Below are positions 48,782-59,804 of a stretch of DNA of 64,000 nucleotides, in pieces (the stretch's first letter is position 1; each line of letters opens with the position of its first letter). Location of the stretch: positions 12,501 through 76,500 of the forward strand of contig NW_026014799.1 in the NCBI RefSeq assembly GCF_020379485.1, read 5' to 3'. The DNA is from Brassica napus (lineage: Eukaryota > Streptophyta > Magnoliopsida > Brassicales > Brassicaceae). Made by a program: the position numbers and the translations under genes. The notes below the pieces were generated by a model, which was not told where the DNA came from, ran no database searches, and was given only the letters and a program-made list of their open reading frames with translations.

Positions 48782-50473
48782 TGTCATGTCCCCGATCCTA
48801 GATAGGATCAGCCGGACGGGCCATGGTGCGGGGAGACGCACCAGTCAGGTCATTAGACCTTGAGACAAGCGTATCATGGCCCTGAATGAAGGTTAAGGGC
48901 ATCAGTCAGCTGAGACTTAACCAGGATACGATGGAAATAAGGGTAAAGGGGCTGGGTGAGTGTTTAGGCAGCTGGACGAGTGTTGGTTTGAGTTCAATCA
49001 GCTCGGTTCAGCTGGTAATCAGTTCACCATGATCTGTTCAGCTCACAGGAGCTGGTGGGCTAGCTCAATCAGCTGGGAACAGATGGGGGTCAGCTCAATC
49101 CAGTGAACGGTGCGTTCTGGTTCGGATCAGTGTGGGCGAGTCCGGGACGGTTACTGGGCGAGCCGATGGTCCGGGTGCAGGACGGTTCGACCAAATGGGT
49201 CTTAGGCTTGGGATAGGGAGCGGGCAAGCTCCCAGAGTGTGAGCTGAGGCTCAGTGATCGATTTGCCAAAGGAAGAAAAGGGGAGAAACCGCCAAGGGCG
49301 GTTATGGGACGGTTATGGGACGGTTTTGGGAAGAAAGGAAGGGATTTTGGTAACTGTTCGCCCAGGCGGTTGGGGACAGTTTAAATCGTCTTCTCTCTCT
49401 CATTTCTGATCATTCTGGTCGGTTTTTACTCATTCCACACAGAGAGAAACACAGAGAAAATTCAAGAGAGAAAGAGAGACAGAAACTTTGGATCGGCCGA
49501 TTTGATCCAAGAGATTGTTCTTGAGTGTTCCTGGTGTGTTTGGGCGTGTGATCAAGAGGATGGATTTGAGACAGAAAGACAAGGAGAAGGCAAAGGAGAA
49601 AGAGAAGGAAGTCGCCCCTGGAGACCGAACTCCTAAGGTGAGAGGTGTGGCCAAGAGTAACCGGACAAGGCCGCGGATGATGGCCGTGTGAGCCTGGCCG
49701 GTTTGGATCGATTGGCTACTCCTTACTCTGACTTCTTCTACTCTGTTTCTTCTTATATGTTGTGCTTTGGAATGGTTTATGTTGTTACAGGAAAGGATTC
49801 ATTGATCCTAAGGCCTTGGCCTGATCCAATTTCCATGAAAGTCCCTTGTTCTTGTGTGGGCTGTTCATGGCCGAGATCACTATGATCTGAGCCGATTCTT
49901 CTGAATCTGTTTATGGGAATATTTTTCTTCTGAATTATCATGAATTTTATTTGGTATTTGGATCTCTTTTTAAAGGGGTCAGATTTGACATTTTTGATGA
50001 TTGTTCTTGACTAGATTGGATCCGACCATGCAATGTGATTTGATTCTTGTTTTGTAATCTAACCTTGTGATTGTGTGGTTGTTTGTGTTGGATCCAGGAC
50101 CAGAAATGGACCGTGGTAAGGGAAAAGCACCATGAGGACCGCGGCCATGGGAAGATGTGTGGTGATTGGGTTGATTCTGAAAATTGTGTGATTATTGTAG
50201 CCTATTGTGCAACTTGTGAACTTATGCGATTCTAGTATGTATTCTATTATTTAGGATGATGAATGATGTATGAACCTTGGTTAATATCTATGAAGTATCT
50301 ATTTTCATTAGTTGATGCTTGATTGTTTAAGTGTGAATGTTGGAACCTCAAAACTCTGAAAAAGACTTAGAATTATTTAACACTTGAACTTGAATATGAA
50401 AGATGGAATTGGTTGCATTGTTTGGTGAGGCCGCGGTCTGGTTGGATTGAGGAATCCAGGATCGGGTCTTACA
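48782..50473 (+). repeat. Element D 5' LTR
   Basis: 1,692 bases, TGTCATGTCCCCG...GGGTCTTACA. It contains a TATA-like TTTAAAT at 49380-49386 followed by CT-rich sequence, and an ATG frame of 26 codons ending at a strong splice donor (49638). Compared with the 3' LTR it has an extra block of about 29 bases near 49140 and an 11-base duplication of GGTTATGGGAC near 49300. Confidence 0.92.
49560..49637 (+). CDS. Candidate LTR-encoded first coding exon of element D gag
   Basis: ATG opens 26 codons starting MDLRQKDKEKAKEKEKE, a highly charged helix-prone peptide, and ends at AAG|GTGAGA, a near-consensus donor. Splicing to the acceptor at 50659 (U-rich tract, then CTCCTAAG|GGAACA) joins it in phase 0 to the gag frame, which otherwise lacks an ATG before the gag domain. 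The 1,022-nt intron would contain the rest of U5 and the primer-binding site. A second in-frame acceptor (TTCAG|TTGTGG, 50620) is possible. The same exon is in the 3' LTR from 56390. This is an inference from sequence signals only. Confidence 0.45.
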
Positions 50474-50476
50474 AGT

Positions 50477-50488
50477 TGGTATCAGAGC
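50477..50488 (+). other. Element D primer-binding site (initiator Met tRNA)
   Basis: TGGTATCAGAGC, three bases after the LTR end TCTTACA. Confidence 0.92.
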
Positions 50489-50599
50489 ATTCTTGATTCT
50501 AGGATTTGTTGGGTTATTGGTTCACCACACACTTGGCCGTTTGGACTCATGGTGAGATAGTTGGGTTCTAAGTAATCTTTTCTACTGATTAACTTAGGA

Positions 50600-52192
50600 G
50601 TGATTGAGGTTTGTGTTCAGTTGTGGACTAACCTTTTGTTTGTGTTTGTAACTCCTAAGGGAACAAGAAGGTATAAATCTCGGAAAGGAAAGGAGGCGAC
50701 TGGGGCGTCTGGAGCAGTGGGGCAGGATGGTGCTGAACAGACCGGAGTGTTACCAGCTGGAACCATTCCAACCACAGTGCTACCGGCTCTGGTGGAGCAG
50801 GTGGATAATGCCACCGGACTCCCAGTGGGTCCAACTCTTCCTACTGAGGTTAATGAAACTAATGTGGACGAGCAACAAGAGCAAGTCCATGGAGAAGATA
50901 CTGGGTCATCCAACGTTGGTGCTGGGAGTGGCCAGAATGTTGATGCAAACAATGTTCGGGTCACTGGTGCTGAGGAGGTCATTGAGCCGACCATAAGGGG
51001 CTTGGTGGAAGCTATGCAGGTCATGGGAGCTCAGATAGCCTCCTTGACACAGGCGTTCACACCATTGGTGAACTCGTCCGTAGGACAGGCTAATCCCCCG
51101 GTTCGGGTTGCTGCTGGAGTGACCGATGTTGGTGCTGGCCGTGTGGCCGAGGTGATTGAGATAGACCCACCGGTCAGGCCAGTGCATGGTATGGACTACC
51201 TGAAGGTGCTGGAGCATATCTCCAAGTTGGGAACCAAACACTTTGCTGGAAGTGTTGATCCTATGGAGGCGGACGAGTGGAGAACCCGGTTGGTTCGGAA
51301 CTTCAAGTCCACGCGTTGTCCTGAGGACTACCAGAAGGACATAGCAGTACACTTCCTGGAGGGAGATGCACATAACTGGTGGTTAGCTTTGGACAAGCGT
51401 ACCAATGGCACCATTGAGCATTTTGCTGACTTTGAGGTTGAGTTCAACCATAAGTACTTTCCTGCTGAGGCGTGGGATCGTTTGGAGTCCAAGTTCCTGG
51501 ACTTGACTCAGGGACGGAGGACTGTTCGTGAGTATGAAGAAGAGTTCAACCGACTCAGAAGGTATGTGGGAAGAGAACTGGAGGATGAGAAGGTTCAAGT
51601 CCGAAGGTTCATCCGAGGCCTAAGGGTGGAACTTCGAACCTACTGTTCTGTTTGTAAGTTCCCCACGGTTTCTGAGTTGGTTGAGAGGATGGCCTTGCTG
51701 GAGACCAACCTCACCGAGGAGGGTAAGCAGAAGCTGAAGAGTGTGGTGGTATCCTCGGGTCAGAGTGGTGACAAGAAGAGGAAGAGGGACTCGACCGAGG
51801 AGGGTAAAACCTCAAGTGGTAGGTCAGAGTGCCCTAAGTGTGGACGATACCACGGTGGAGAGTGCTGGAAGGCCATGGGTGCCTGCACTCGATGTGGTAA
51901 GATGGATCACTCAGCCAAGGATTGTCCAAGTCCGTTGGGTGAGTCCAGGACCTGTCACCACTGCGGCCAGAAGGGCCACTACCGCAGGGACTGCCCTAAG
52001 TTGCAAGGCAACCAAAGTAAGGGACGTGGGGAGGCTAGCAGGCCAGTTCAGGGACGAGGCCAGACCTCCACACCTCGTGTGTATGAGCTATCCAAGGATG
52101 TGGATGGGGCTCGGCCTTTCCAAGCGATCAATGGTAACACTCTAGACAACTACTTTTACAATTCCAGTAGAATTGCATGGTATGGAATCTAG
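50600..52192 (+). CDS. Element D gag
   Basis: Nucleocapsid-forming gag. The frame is open from a GTG at 50600 but has no ATG until about 51016, well inside it; the true N-terminus is probably supplied by the LTR exon joined at 50660. Regions in order: Thr/Val/Gly-rich segment, gag domain (MEADEWRTRLVRNFKS to FNRLRRYVGREL, roughly 51255-51580), basic linker, a CPKCGRYHGGEC finger, and two CCHC knuckles (CTRCGKMDHSAKDC, CHHCGQKGHYRRDC). Unspliced RNA ends at TAG 52190-52192, 19 codons past the putative donor at 52134, giving gag alone; a second TAG follows at 52199. Confidence 0.88.
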   Translation: MIEVCVQLWTNLLFVFVTPKGTRRYKSRKGKEATGASGAVGQDGAEQTGVLPAGTIPTTVLPALVEQVDNATGLPVGPTLPTEVNETNVDEQQEQVHGEDTGSSNVGAGSGQNVDANNVRVTGAEEVIEPTIRGLVEAMQVMGAQIASLTQAFTPLVNSSVGQANPPVRVAAGVTDVGAGRVAEVIEIDPPVRPVHGMDYLKVLEHISKLGTKHFAGSVDPMEADEWRTRLVRNFKSTRCPEDYQKDIAVHFLEGDAHNWWLALDKRTNGTIEHFADFEVEFNHKYFPAEAWDRLESKFLDLTQGRRTVREYEEEFNRLRRYVGRELEDEKVQVRRFIRGLRVELRTYCSVCKFPTVSELVERMALLETNLTEEGKQKLKSVVVSSGQSGDKKRKRDSTEEGKTSSGRSECPKCGRYHGGECWKAMGACTRCGKMDHSAKDCPSPLGESRTCHHCGQKGHYRRDCPKLQGNQSKGRGEASRPVQGRGQTSTPRVYELSKDVDGARPFQAINGNTLDNYFYNSSRIAWYGI

Positions 52193-52226
52193 GATGGATA
52201 GATATACTTTGACGGGTCTTGTGTAG
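52134..52226 (+). other. Candidate 93-nt intron between element D gag and pol
   Basis: GTAACA...TTGTGTAG is bounded by AATG and GGACC. It contains both in-frame TAG codons and interrupts an otherwise typical Tekay-type junction: removal gives ...[23 protein letters not shown], the usual lead into the protease. Its length is divisible by three and gag and pol keep the same frame on both sides. The interval is more AT-rich than its flanks, has a U-rich 3' part and a TTTGAC branch-like site. No target duplication suggests a transposon scar. Splicing is inferred, not shown. Confidence 0.55.
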
Positions 52227-55200
52227 GGACCTTAAGTATTGGTGGTGTGGAAACACACACACTATTTGATACTGGAGCTACACATAGTTTTGTGAGTCCA
52301 AGTATGATAGGAAAAGGTTTGTTCCAGTATGGAACATGGGATGGTCCTGAACGAGTGAGTGCGGCCGGAGGGCAAGTTATGAACTCACTCGGTCTGGTTA
52401 AGGACATCCCTGTGGTGATCTTGGATAGGCCGATGCCTATAGATCTGATTGTTGTCCCCCTTAAGCATCATGAAGTGATCTTGGGCATGGACTGGTTGGG
52501 AAAGTATCGGGCAACTCTAGATTGTCACCGGGGAAGGGTGCAACTTGAGAATGAGTTTGGACCCCCGATCAAGTACCAAGGAATCAAGCCAACCTCTTGT
52601 AGTTTGGTGGTTTCAGCAGTCCAAGTAGAACGGATGCTTGGAAATGGTTGTGAGGCCTTTTTGGCTACCATTTACACTGATGAGGTTGTAGGGGCCTGTG
52701 ACCCAGAGGGTATACCGTTGGTTCGAGAATTTCAGGATGTGTTTGGGGCACTACAGGGCATTCCCCCTGATAGGGCTGACCCATTCATCATTGAATTGGA
52801 ACCTGGAACGGCCCCGTTATCAAAAAGTCCATATAGAATGGCACCAGCTGAGATGGCAGAGCTGAAGAAGCAACTTGAGGAGTTGCTTGAGAAGGGGTTC
52901 ATACGCCCTAGTGTATCACCTTGGGGAGCACCAGTCCTATTCGTTAAGAAAAAGGATGGTAGCTTTAGGTTGTGCATTGATTATAGGGGTTTGAACAGGG
53001 TGACTGTGAAGAACAAGTACCCTTTACCCAGGATTGATGAGTTGTTGGACCAACTCCGTGGAGCCAAGTGGTTCTCCAAGATTGACTTGGCCTCTGGGTA
53101 TCATCAGATCCCCATTGCACCAGGTGATGTGAGGAAGACAGCATTCCGAACTAGGTATGGTCACTATGAGTTTGTGGTCATGCCGTTCGGACTGACCAAT
53201 GCACCTGCTGCATTCATGAAGATGATGAACGGCATCTTCAGGGAATACTTGGACGAGTTTGTGATCATCTTCATTGATGATATACTCGTGTATTCCAAGA
53301 CAAAGGAGGACCATGAAAGACACCTTAGGGCGGTGTTGGGCCGCCTGAGAGAACAGAAGCTCTTTGCTAAGCTAAGCAAGTGTAGCTTCTGGCAGAAGAG
53401 CATTGGATTCCTTGGGCATGTGGTGTCTGATAAAGGAGTCTCAGTGGATCAAGATAAGATCAAATGTATCCAGGAATGGCCACAGCCAAAGAATGCTACG
53501 GAAGTGAGGAGCTTCTTAGGGTTGGCTGGTTATTACCGGAAATATGTCAAGGGGTTCTCGAGCATAGCTCAACCTATGACTAAGCTGACAGGCAAGGACG
53601 TGAGGTTCACATGGTCTGAGGAGTGTGCGAAAAGTTTTGCAGCACTCAAGAACATGTTGACTAATGCACCTGTCCTGGTGTTGCCTGAGGCTGATCAGCC
53701 TTATGTGGTGTATACGGATGCATCCATAACTGGTCTTGGTTGTGTTTTGACACAACATGGGAAGGTGATAGCCTATGCTTCCCGGCAGTTAAGGAAGCAT
53801 GAGGGTAACTATCCAACCCATGATTTGGAGATGGCTGCAGTAGTATTTGCATTAAAGATATGGAGATCATATCTTTATGGTGCCAGGGTGCAAATACTCA
53901 CAGACCATAAGAGTTTGAAGTACATATTCACTCAGCCTGAGTTAAACTTAAGGCAGAGGAGATGGATGGAATTTGTTGCAGATTATGATCTGGACATAGC
54001 TTATCATCCTGGGAAAGCTAACCTAGTGGCTGATGCCTTGAGCCGCAGAAGGGCTGAAGTGTCATCTGAGAGGGAGGCGGATGAACTGGAAGGGATGATC
54101 AGGTCCTTGAACCTCAATACCTTGGTTGGTTCAGATGAGCCACTGGGATTGGAGGCGGTGAACCAGGCCGATCTCCTGACCAGGATCAGGCAAGCTCAGG
54201 GCCTGGATGAAAATCTAAAGAAGGTAGCCGCCAATGACAAGACTGAGTACCAGACAACTGACAATGGTACCATCTTGGTCAATGGTAGGGTCAGTGTTCC
54301 TAATGATAAGGAACTCAAAGAAGAGATTATGAGACAGGCTCATAAGTCCAAGTTTTCAGTTCATCCTGGACTGAACAAAATGTATAGGGATCTGAAAAGG
54401 TACTACCATTGGGTGAGGATGAAATCTGATGTTGCAGAGTGGGTGGCTAAGTGTCCCACTTGTCAACTGGTGAAGGCAGAACATCAGGTTCCCAGTGGTC
54501 TACTTCAGAACCTACCCATACCAGAATGGAAATGGGATCACATCACAATGGACTTTGTGACTGGATTTCCCACGACCAGGAATAAGAAAGATGCGGTATG
54601 GGTTGTGGTTGATCGGCTGACCAAGTCGGCTCATTTCCTACCCATCAAGAAAGGGGATGGGGTCGACAGGATAGTGCAAGTGTACCTAGACGAGATAGTG
54701 AGGTTGCATGGTGTTCCAGCAAGCATTGTCTCGGACAGGGATCCAAGATTTACATCTTATTTCTGGCAGGCTTTCCAAAAGGCCTTGGGAACCAGAGTGA
54801 ATATGAGCACATCTTATCATCCTCAAACGGATGGGCAGTCTGAAAGGACAATCCAAACCTTAGAGGATATGCTAAGGGCATGTGTGTTAGACTGGGGAGA
54901 GTCTTGGGAAAAACACTTACCTTTAGTGGAGTTTGCTTATAATAACAGCTTCCATACAAGCATTGGTATGTCGCCATATGAGGCTTTGTATGGTAGGCCG
55001 TGCAGGACACCCCTATGCTGGACCCAAGTGGGGGAGCGTAGCATGTTGGGACCTGAGATCGTAGAACAGACCACTGAGAAGATCAGGATGGTCAAAGAGA
55101 AGATGAAAGAGGCGCAGGACCGCCAAAAGAGCTATGCGGACAAGCGTAGGAAGCATCTTGAGTTTGAGGTCAATGACCTGGTGTATCTCAAGATGATTAC

Positions 55201-55675
55201 CTTTAAGGGTAGGACCAGGATTTCTGGGCGAAAGAAACTGGACCCTAGGTACTTGGGTCCATTCAGGATCATAGAGAGAGTGGGTGCAGTGGCATACAAG
55301 TTGGACTTGCCATCGGCAATGGATGCATACCACAATGTGTTCCATGTATCCCAACTCCGGAAATGCTTGTCTGAACAAGACATTGTCTTGCCTGAGGTTC
55401 CTGCTGACCTTGGTAAGGACCTGACTTTGGAAACCTTGCCGGTTCGGATTGTGGATCGGTCAGAGAAAGCTATGAGAAAGAAGACAGTTCCCATGATCAA
55501 AGTGGTGTGGGATTACAATGGTAAAGACCTCATCACTTGGGAAACAGAAGCAAAGATGAAAACAATGTATCCGGAGTGGTACCGACAATTTCTTCCTGAT
55601 GAAACACTTAACATGGATTCGAGGACGAATCCCAAGTTAGTGGGGGAGACTTGTCATGTCCCCGATCCTAGATAG
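52227..55675 (+). CDS. Element D pol: protease, reverse transcriptase, RNase H, integrase, chromodomain
   Basis: Intact frame, about 1,148 codons from the putative acceptor. Landmarks, numbered from the GTG at 52247: protease DTGA (8-11); reverse transcriptase with [20 protein letters not shown] and FIDD (342-345); RNase H YTDAS (489-493) and TDHKSLKYI; integrase zinc region from H706 to CPTC (736-739); catalytic D769, D830 and E866, with exactly 35 residues between the last two; then GPY-like [19 protein letters not shown] and a chromodomain-like end ([20 protein letters not shown] to YPEWYRQF). No frameshift or internal stop is seen. Like the A-C family, its end overlaps the 3' LTR, by eight codons. 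The only undamaged pol in the window. Confidence 0.95.
55641..55650 (+). other. Element D polypurine tract
   Basis: TGGGGGAGAC immediately precedes the 3' LTR (TTGTCATG). The motif TTCGAGGACGAAT lies just upstream at 55618-55630, matching the LARD (3688-3700 on the minus strand). Confidence 0.8.
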
Positions 55676-57313
55676 GATCGGCCGGACGGGCCATGGTGCG
55701 GGGAGACGCACCAGTCAGGTCATTAGACCTTGAGACAAGCGTATCATGGCCCTGAATGAAGGTTAAGGGCATCAGTCAGCTGAGACTTAACCAGGATACG
55801 ATGGAAATAAGGGTAAAGGGGCTGGGTGAGTGTTTAGGCAGCTGGACGAGTGTTGGTTTGAGTTCAATCAGCTCGGTTCAGCTAGTAATCAGTTCACCAT
55901 GATCTGTTCAGCTCACAGGAGCTGGTGGGCTAGCTCAATCAGCTGGGAACAGCTGGGGGTCAGCTCAATCCAGTGAACGGTGCGTTCTGGTTCGGATCAG
56001 TGTGGGCGAGTCTGGGTGCAGTACGGTTCGACCAAATGGGTCTTAGGCTTGGGATAGGGAGCGGGCAAGCTCCCAGAGTGTGAGCTGAGGCTCAGTGATC
56101 GATTTGCCAAAGGAAGAAAAGGGGAGAAACCGCCAAGGGCGGTTATGGGACGGTTTTGGGAAGAAAGGAAGGGATTTTGGTAACTGTTCGCCCAGGCGGT
56201 TGGGGACAGTTTAAATCGTCTTCTCTCTCTCATTTCTGATCATTCTGGTCGGTCTTTACTCATTCCACACAGAGAGAAACACAGAGAAAATTCAAGAGAG
56301 AAAGAGAGACAGAAACTTTGGATCGGCCGATTTGATCCAAGAGATTGTTCTTGAGTGTTCCTGGTGTGTTTGGGCGTGTGATCAAGAGGATGGATTTGAG
56401 ACAGAAAGACAAGGAGAAGGCAAAGGAGAAAGAGAAGGAAGTCGCCCCTGGAGACCGAACTCCTAAGGTGAGAGGTGTGGCCAAGAGTAACCGGACAAGG
56501 CCGCGGATGATGGCCGTGTGAGCCTGGCCGGTTTGGATCGATTGGCTACTCCTTACTCTGACTTCTTCTACTCTGTTTCTTCTTATATGTTGTGCTTTGG
56601 AATGGTTTATGTTGTTACAGGAAAGGATTCATTGATCCTAAGGCCTTGGCCTGATCCAATTTCCATGAAAGTCCCTTGTTCTTGTGTGGGCTGTTCATGG
56701 CCGAGATCACTATGATCTGAGCCGATTCTTCTGAATCTGTTTATGGGAATATTTTTCTTCTGAATTATCATGAATTATCATGAATTTTATTTGGTATTTG
56801 GATCTCTTTTTAAAGGGGTCAGATTTGACATTTTTGATGATTGTTCTTGACTAGATTGGATCCGACCATGCAATGTGATTTGATTCTTGTTTTGTAATCT
56901 AACCTTGTGATTGTGTGGTTGTTTGTGTTGGATCCAGGACCAGAAATGGACCGTGGTAAGGGAAAAGCACCATGAGGACCGCGGCCATGGGAAGATGTGT
57001 GGTGATTGGGTTGATTCTGAAAATTGTGTGATTATTGTAGCCTATTGTGCAACTTGTGAACTTATGCGATTCTAGTATGTATTCTATTATTTAGGATGGT
57101 GAATGATGTATGAACCTTGGTTAATATCTATGAAGTATCTATTTTCATTAGTTGATGCTTGATTGTTTAAGTGTGAATGTTGGAACCTCAAAACTCTGAA
57201 AAAGACTTAGAATTATTTAACACTTGAACTTGAATATGAAAGATGGAATTGGTTGCATTGTTTGGTGAGGCCGCGGTCTGGTTGGATTGAGGAATCCAGG
57301 ATCGGGTCTTACA
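55652..57313 (+). repeat. Element D 3' LTR
   Basis: 1,662 bases, TGTCATGTCC...GGTCTTACA. Nearly identical to 48782-50473; it lacks the blocks near 49140 and 49300 and carries one extra GAATTATCAT-type 12-bp repeat near 56770. Confidence 0.92.
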
Positions 57314-59804
57314 AGAAGACTGCTTTCAAGACCAAGCAAGGCTTGTATGAGTGGCTGGTGATGCCCTTCTAAGGCCTTACATTGGTAAATTTGTGGTTGT
57401 CTATTTTGATGACATATTGATTTATAGTCAGTGCTTATCAGATCACATTAGTCATGTAGAACAGGTTTTGAAGGCTCTCAGGCAGGAAGGACTCTTTGCC
57501 AATCTCAAGAAGTGTGTATTTTGCACTGACCAGTTAATATTTTTAGGCTTTGTTGTGAGCTCACAGGGTTTGAAGGTCGATGAGGAGAAGATCAAGGCCA
57601 TCCAAGGCTGGCCCACACCGACCACTATTGGGCAAGTCCGAAGTTTCCATGGCCTAGCCAGCTTCTATAGGCGGTTTGTCAAGGACTTCAGCACCATTGC
57701 TGCACCCATGACCTCAGTGATCAAGAAGAATGTATCCTTTGTTTGGGGCCCTGCCCAAGAGGAGTCTTTCAACAAGCTTAAATATAGTTTAACTCATGCA
57801 CCCGTTCTTACACTCCCTGATTTTAATAAAACCTTTGAGATTGAGTGTGATGCATCAGGTACATGCATTGGAGCTGTCCTCACTCAAGGGGGCCGACCAG
57901 TGGCATTCTTTAGTGAGAAACTGAGTGGAGCTGCCCTCAACTACCCAACCTATGACAAAGAGCTATACGCTCTAGTAAGGTCCCTTGAAACTTGGCAGCA
58001 TTACCTTTTGTCTAAGGAATTTGTTATTCATACAGATCATGAGACACTTAAGCACTTGAGGGGACAGACCACACTCAAGAAGAGGCACGCCAGATGGCTT
58101 GAGTTCGTGGAGACCTTTCCCTATGTGATCAAGTACAAGAAGGGCAAGGACAATGTGGTGGCAGATGCACTGTCCCGGAGACACACTCTCATTGTGACCA
58201 TGGAGGCCAAGATCATGGGATTCGAACATATTAAAGAATCTTATGCCACTGATCTTGATTTTAATGAAGTTTTCAGGAACACTGAGAAGGGGGCTTTAGG
58301 GCCATACTACCAGCATGAGGGGTTCCTGTTCAAGGGAAAGAGGCTGTGCATTCCCAAAGGAGCCATGAGGGAACTGCTGGTTCGGGAGGCCCATGGTGGC
58401 AGCCTCATGGGACACTTTGGTCGGGACAAGACCCTGAGTGTCCTAACTGAACATTTCTTTTGGCCAAACATGAAGAGGGATGTGGAGAGCATATGCGCCA
58501 AGTGCACTACTTGCCTCAAAACCAAGTCCAGGTCACATCCTTACGGTTTACAAATGCCATTACCGATTCCTAACCACCCTTGGGTAGACATTTCTATGGA
58601 CTTTGTGCTGGGTTTACCCAAGATAAACCACAAGGATTCCATTTTTGTAGTGGTAGACAGGTTCTCCAAGATGGCCCATTTCATAGCCTGTAACACCACT
58701 AATGATGCCACTCAGACCGCCGACCTATTCTTCAAAGAAGTGGTCCGACTACATGGTGTTCCTCGAACCATTGTGTCTGACCGTGATACCAAGTTCCTCA
58801 GCCATTTCTGGAGGACACTATGGGGCAAGTTCGGAACCAAGCTACTATTCTCGACCACGTGCCATCCCCAGACCGACGGCCAGACTGAGGTAGTAAACCG
58901 TACGCTTTCTCAACTGTTGAGAGCTACGGTCGGTAAGAATTTAAGAAATTGGTTGTCTTGTTTGCCTTTTGTCGAGTTTGCTTATAACCATGCTAGGCAC
59001 TCTACTACTAACCTGTCACCTTTTGAGATTGTTTATGGGTTTCAGCCAGAGACTCCTTTAGACTTCACCGAACTGCCCAGCTCCATGTACCGCAGTCGTG
59101 ATGGGGCCGCCAAGGCAGAGTTTGTTAAGAATATGCACCTAAATGTCAAGGAGAGGATAGAAGCCAAGGCGGCTAGGGTCAAGGCCAAGTATGACCAGAA
59201 GAGGAAGGAGGTACTGTTCGAACCCGGGGACTTGGTGTGGTTACACATGCGGCCCGAGAGGTTTCCAGAAGCCCGGAAGTCCAAGCTCTCGCCTCGTGGG
59301 ACAGGACCATTTCGCATCCTAAAGAAGATCAACGACAATGCCTATATCCTTGACCTCCCTGCTGAATTTAAAATTTCACATACTTTCAATGTCTCGGATT
59401 TGTCTCCTTTCCATGCAGATAGTGATGACTTTGCAGATGATGGTGTTCTGAGGCCAGAACCTCTTCAAGAGGGAGGGAATGATGAGGCCATCCAAGTAGA
59501 GGTTCCCATTGTTAGGCGCGGTCCGACTACCCGGAGTGGAACCAGGGCCTTGCGAGAAGGTTTCACCAAAGCTGTCCAGCATATCCTTGATCAAGATGGA
59601 CAGACTGACCAGGACCAGCTGCTGACTGAGAAGATGGTCCAGTTGAAGATTCAAGATCAAGCCGGCCCAAAGGAGGTTCAGGACGCGGCCGACCCGATCC
59701 AGTTCAGACTCAACCAAGCCGGACTTCTCATCTCCACATCCGAGCTTGGTCCAGACTCAGTTTCCATTTCATCCACTCCAACTCTTTCCGGTTCTGAGAT
59801 CTAG
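57314..59804 (+). pseudogene. Element C pol, downstream part: distal reverse transcriptase, RNase H, integrase
   Basis: Resumes at [17 protein letters not shown] after D. A 49-bp deletion at 57368/57369 then removes the RT segment around [10 protein letters not shown] and shifts the frame. From there 812 codons are open to 59804: YFDD (57402), RNase H, integrase zinc region, DFVLGLP (D at 58599), VSDRD (D at 58779) and E at 58887 (35 residues between the last two), [20 protein letters not shown], and the CR-like tail [15 protein letters not shown]. The final 107 codons lie in the 3' LTR. Confidence 0.9.
59467..59479 (+). other. Element C polypurine tract, inside the pol frame
   Basis: AAGAGGGAGGGAA directly before the 3' LTR start TGATGAGGCC, within codons for the integrase tail. 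Confidence 0.87.

Larger units (their letters stand above)
48782..57313 (+). mobile_element. Element D: young Tekay/Del-like chromovirus nested in element C
   Basis: 8,532 bases in the same orientation as C: 5' LTR 48782-50473, PBS 50477-50488, gag, pol, PPT 55641-55650, 3' LTR 55652-57313. Flanks are GGAAG (48777-48781) and AGAAG (57314-57318), a 5-bp duplication with one changed base; joining them restores the C frame (EWK then TAFK). By eye the LTRs differ by about half a dozen substitutions and three short indels over 1.65 kb, so insertion was recent. Two in-line zinc knuckles, chromodomain-like C-terminus and the pre-PPT motif TTCGAGGACGAAT point to the Tekay/Del clade. Confidence 0.93.

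Noticed and set aside
52193..52246. A non-functional pol in D because of stops before protease
   Set aside because: Both stops fall within a GT-AG interval of 93 bases whose removal restores the expected junction, so splicing is at least as likely as inactivation.
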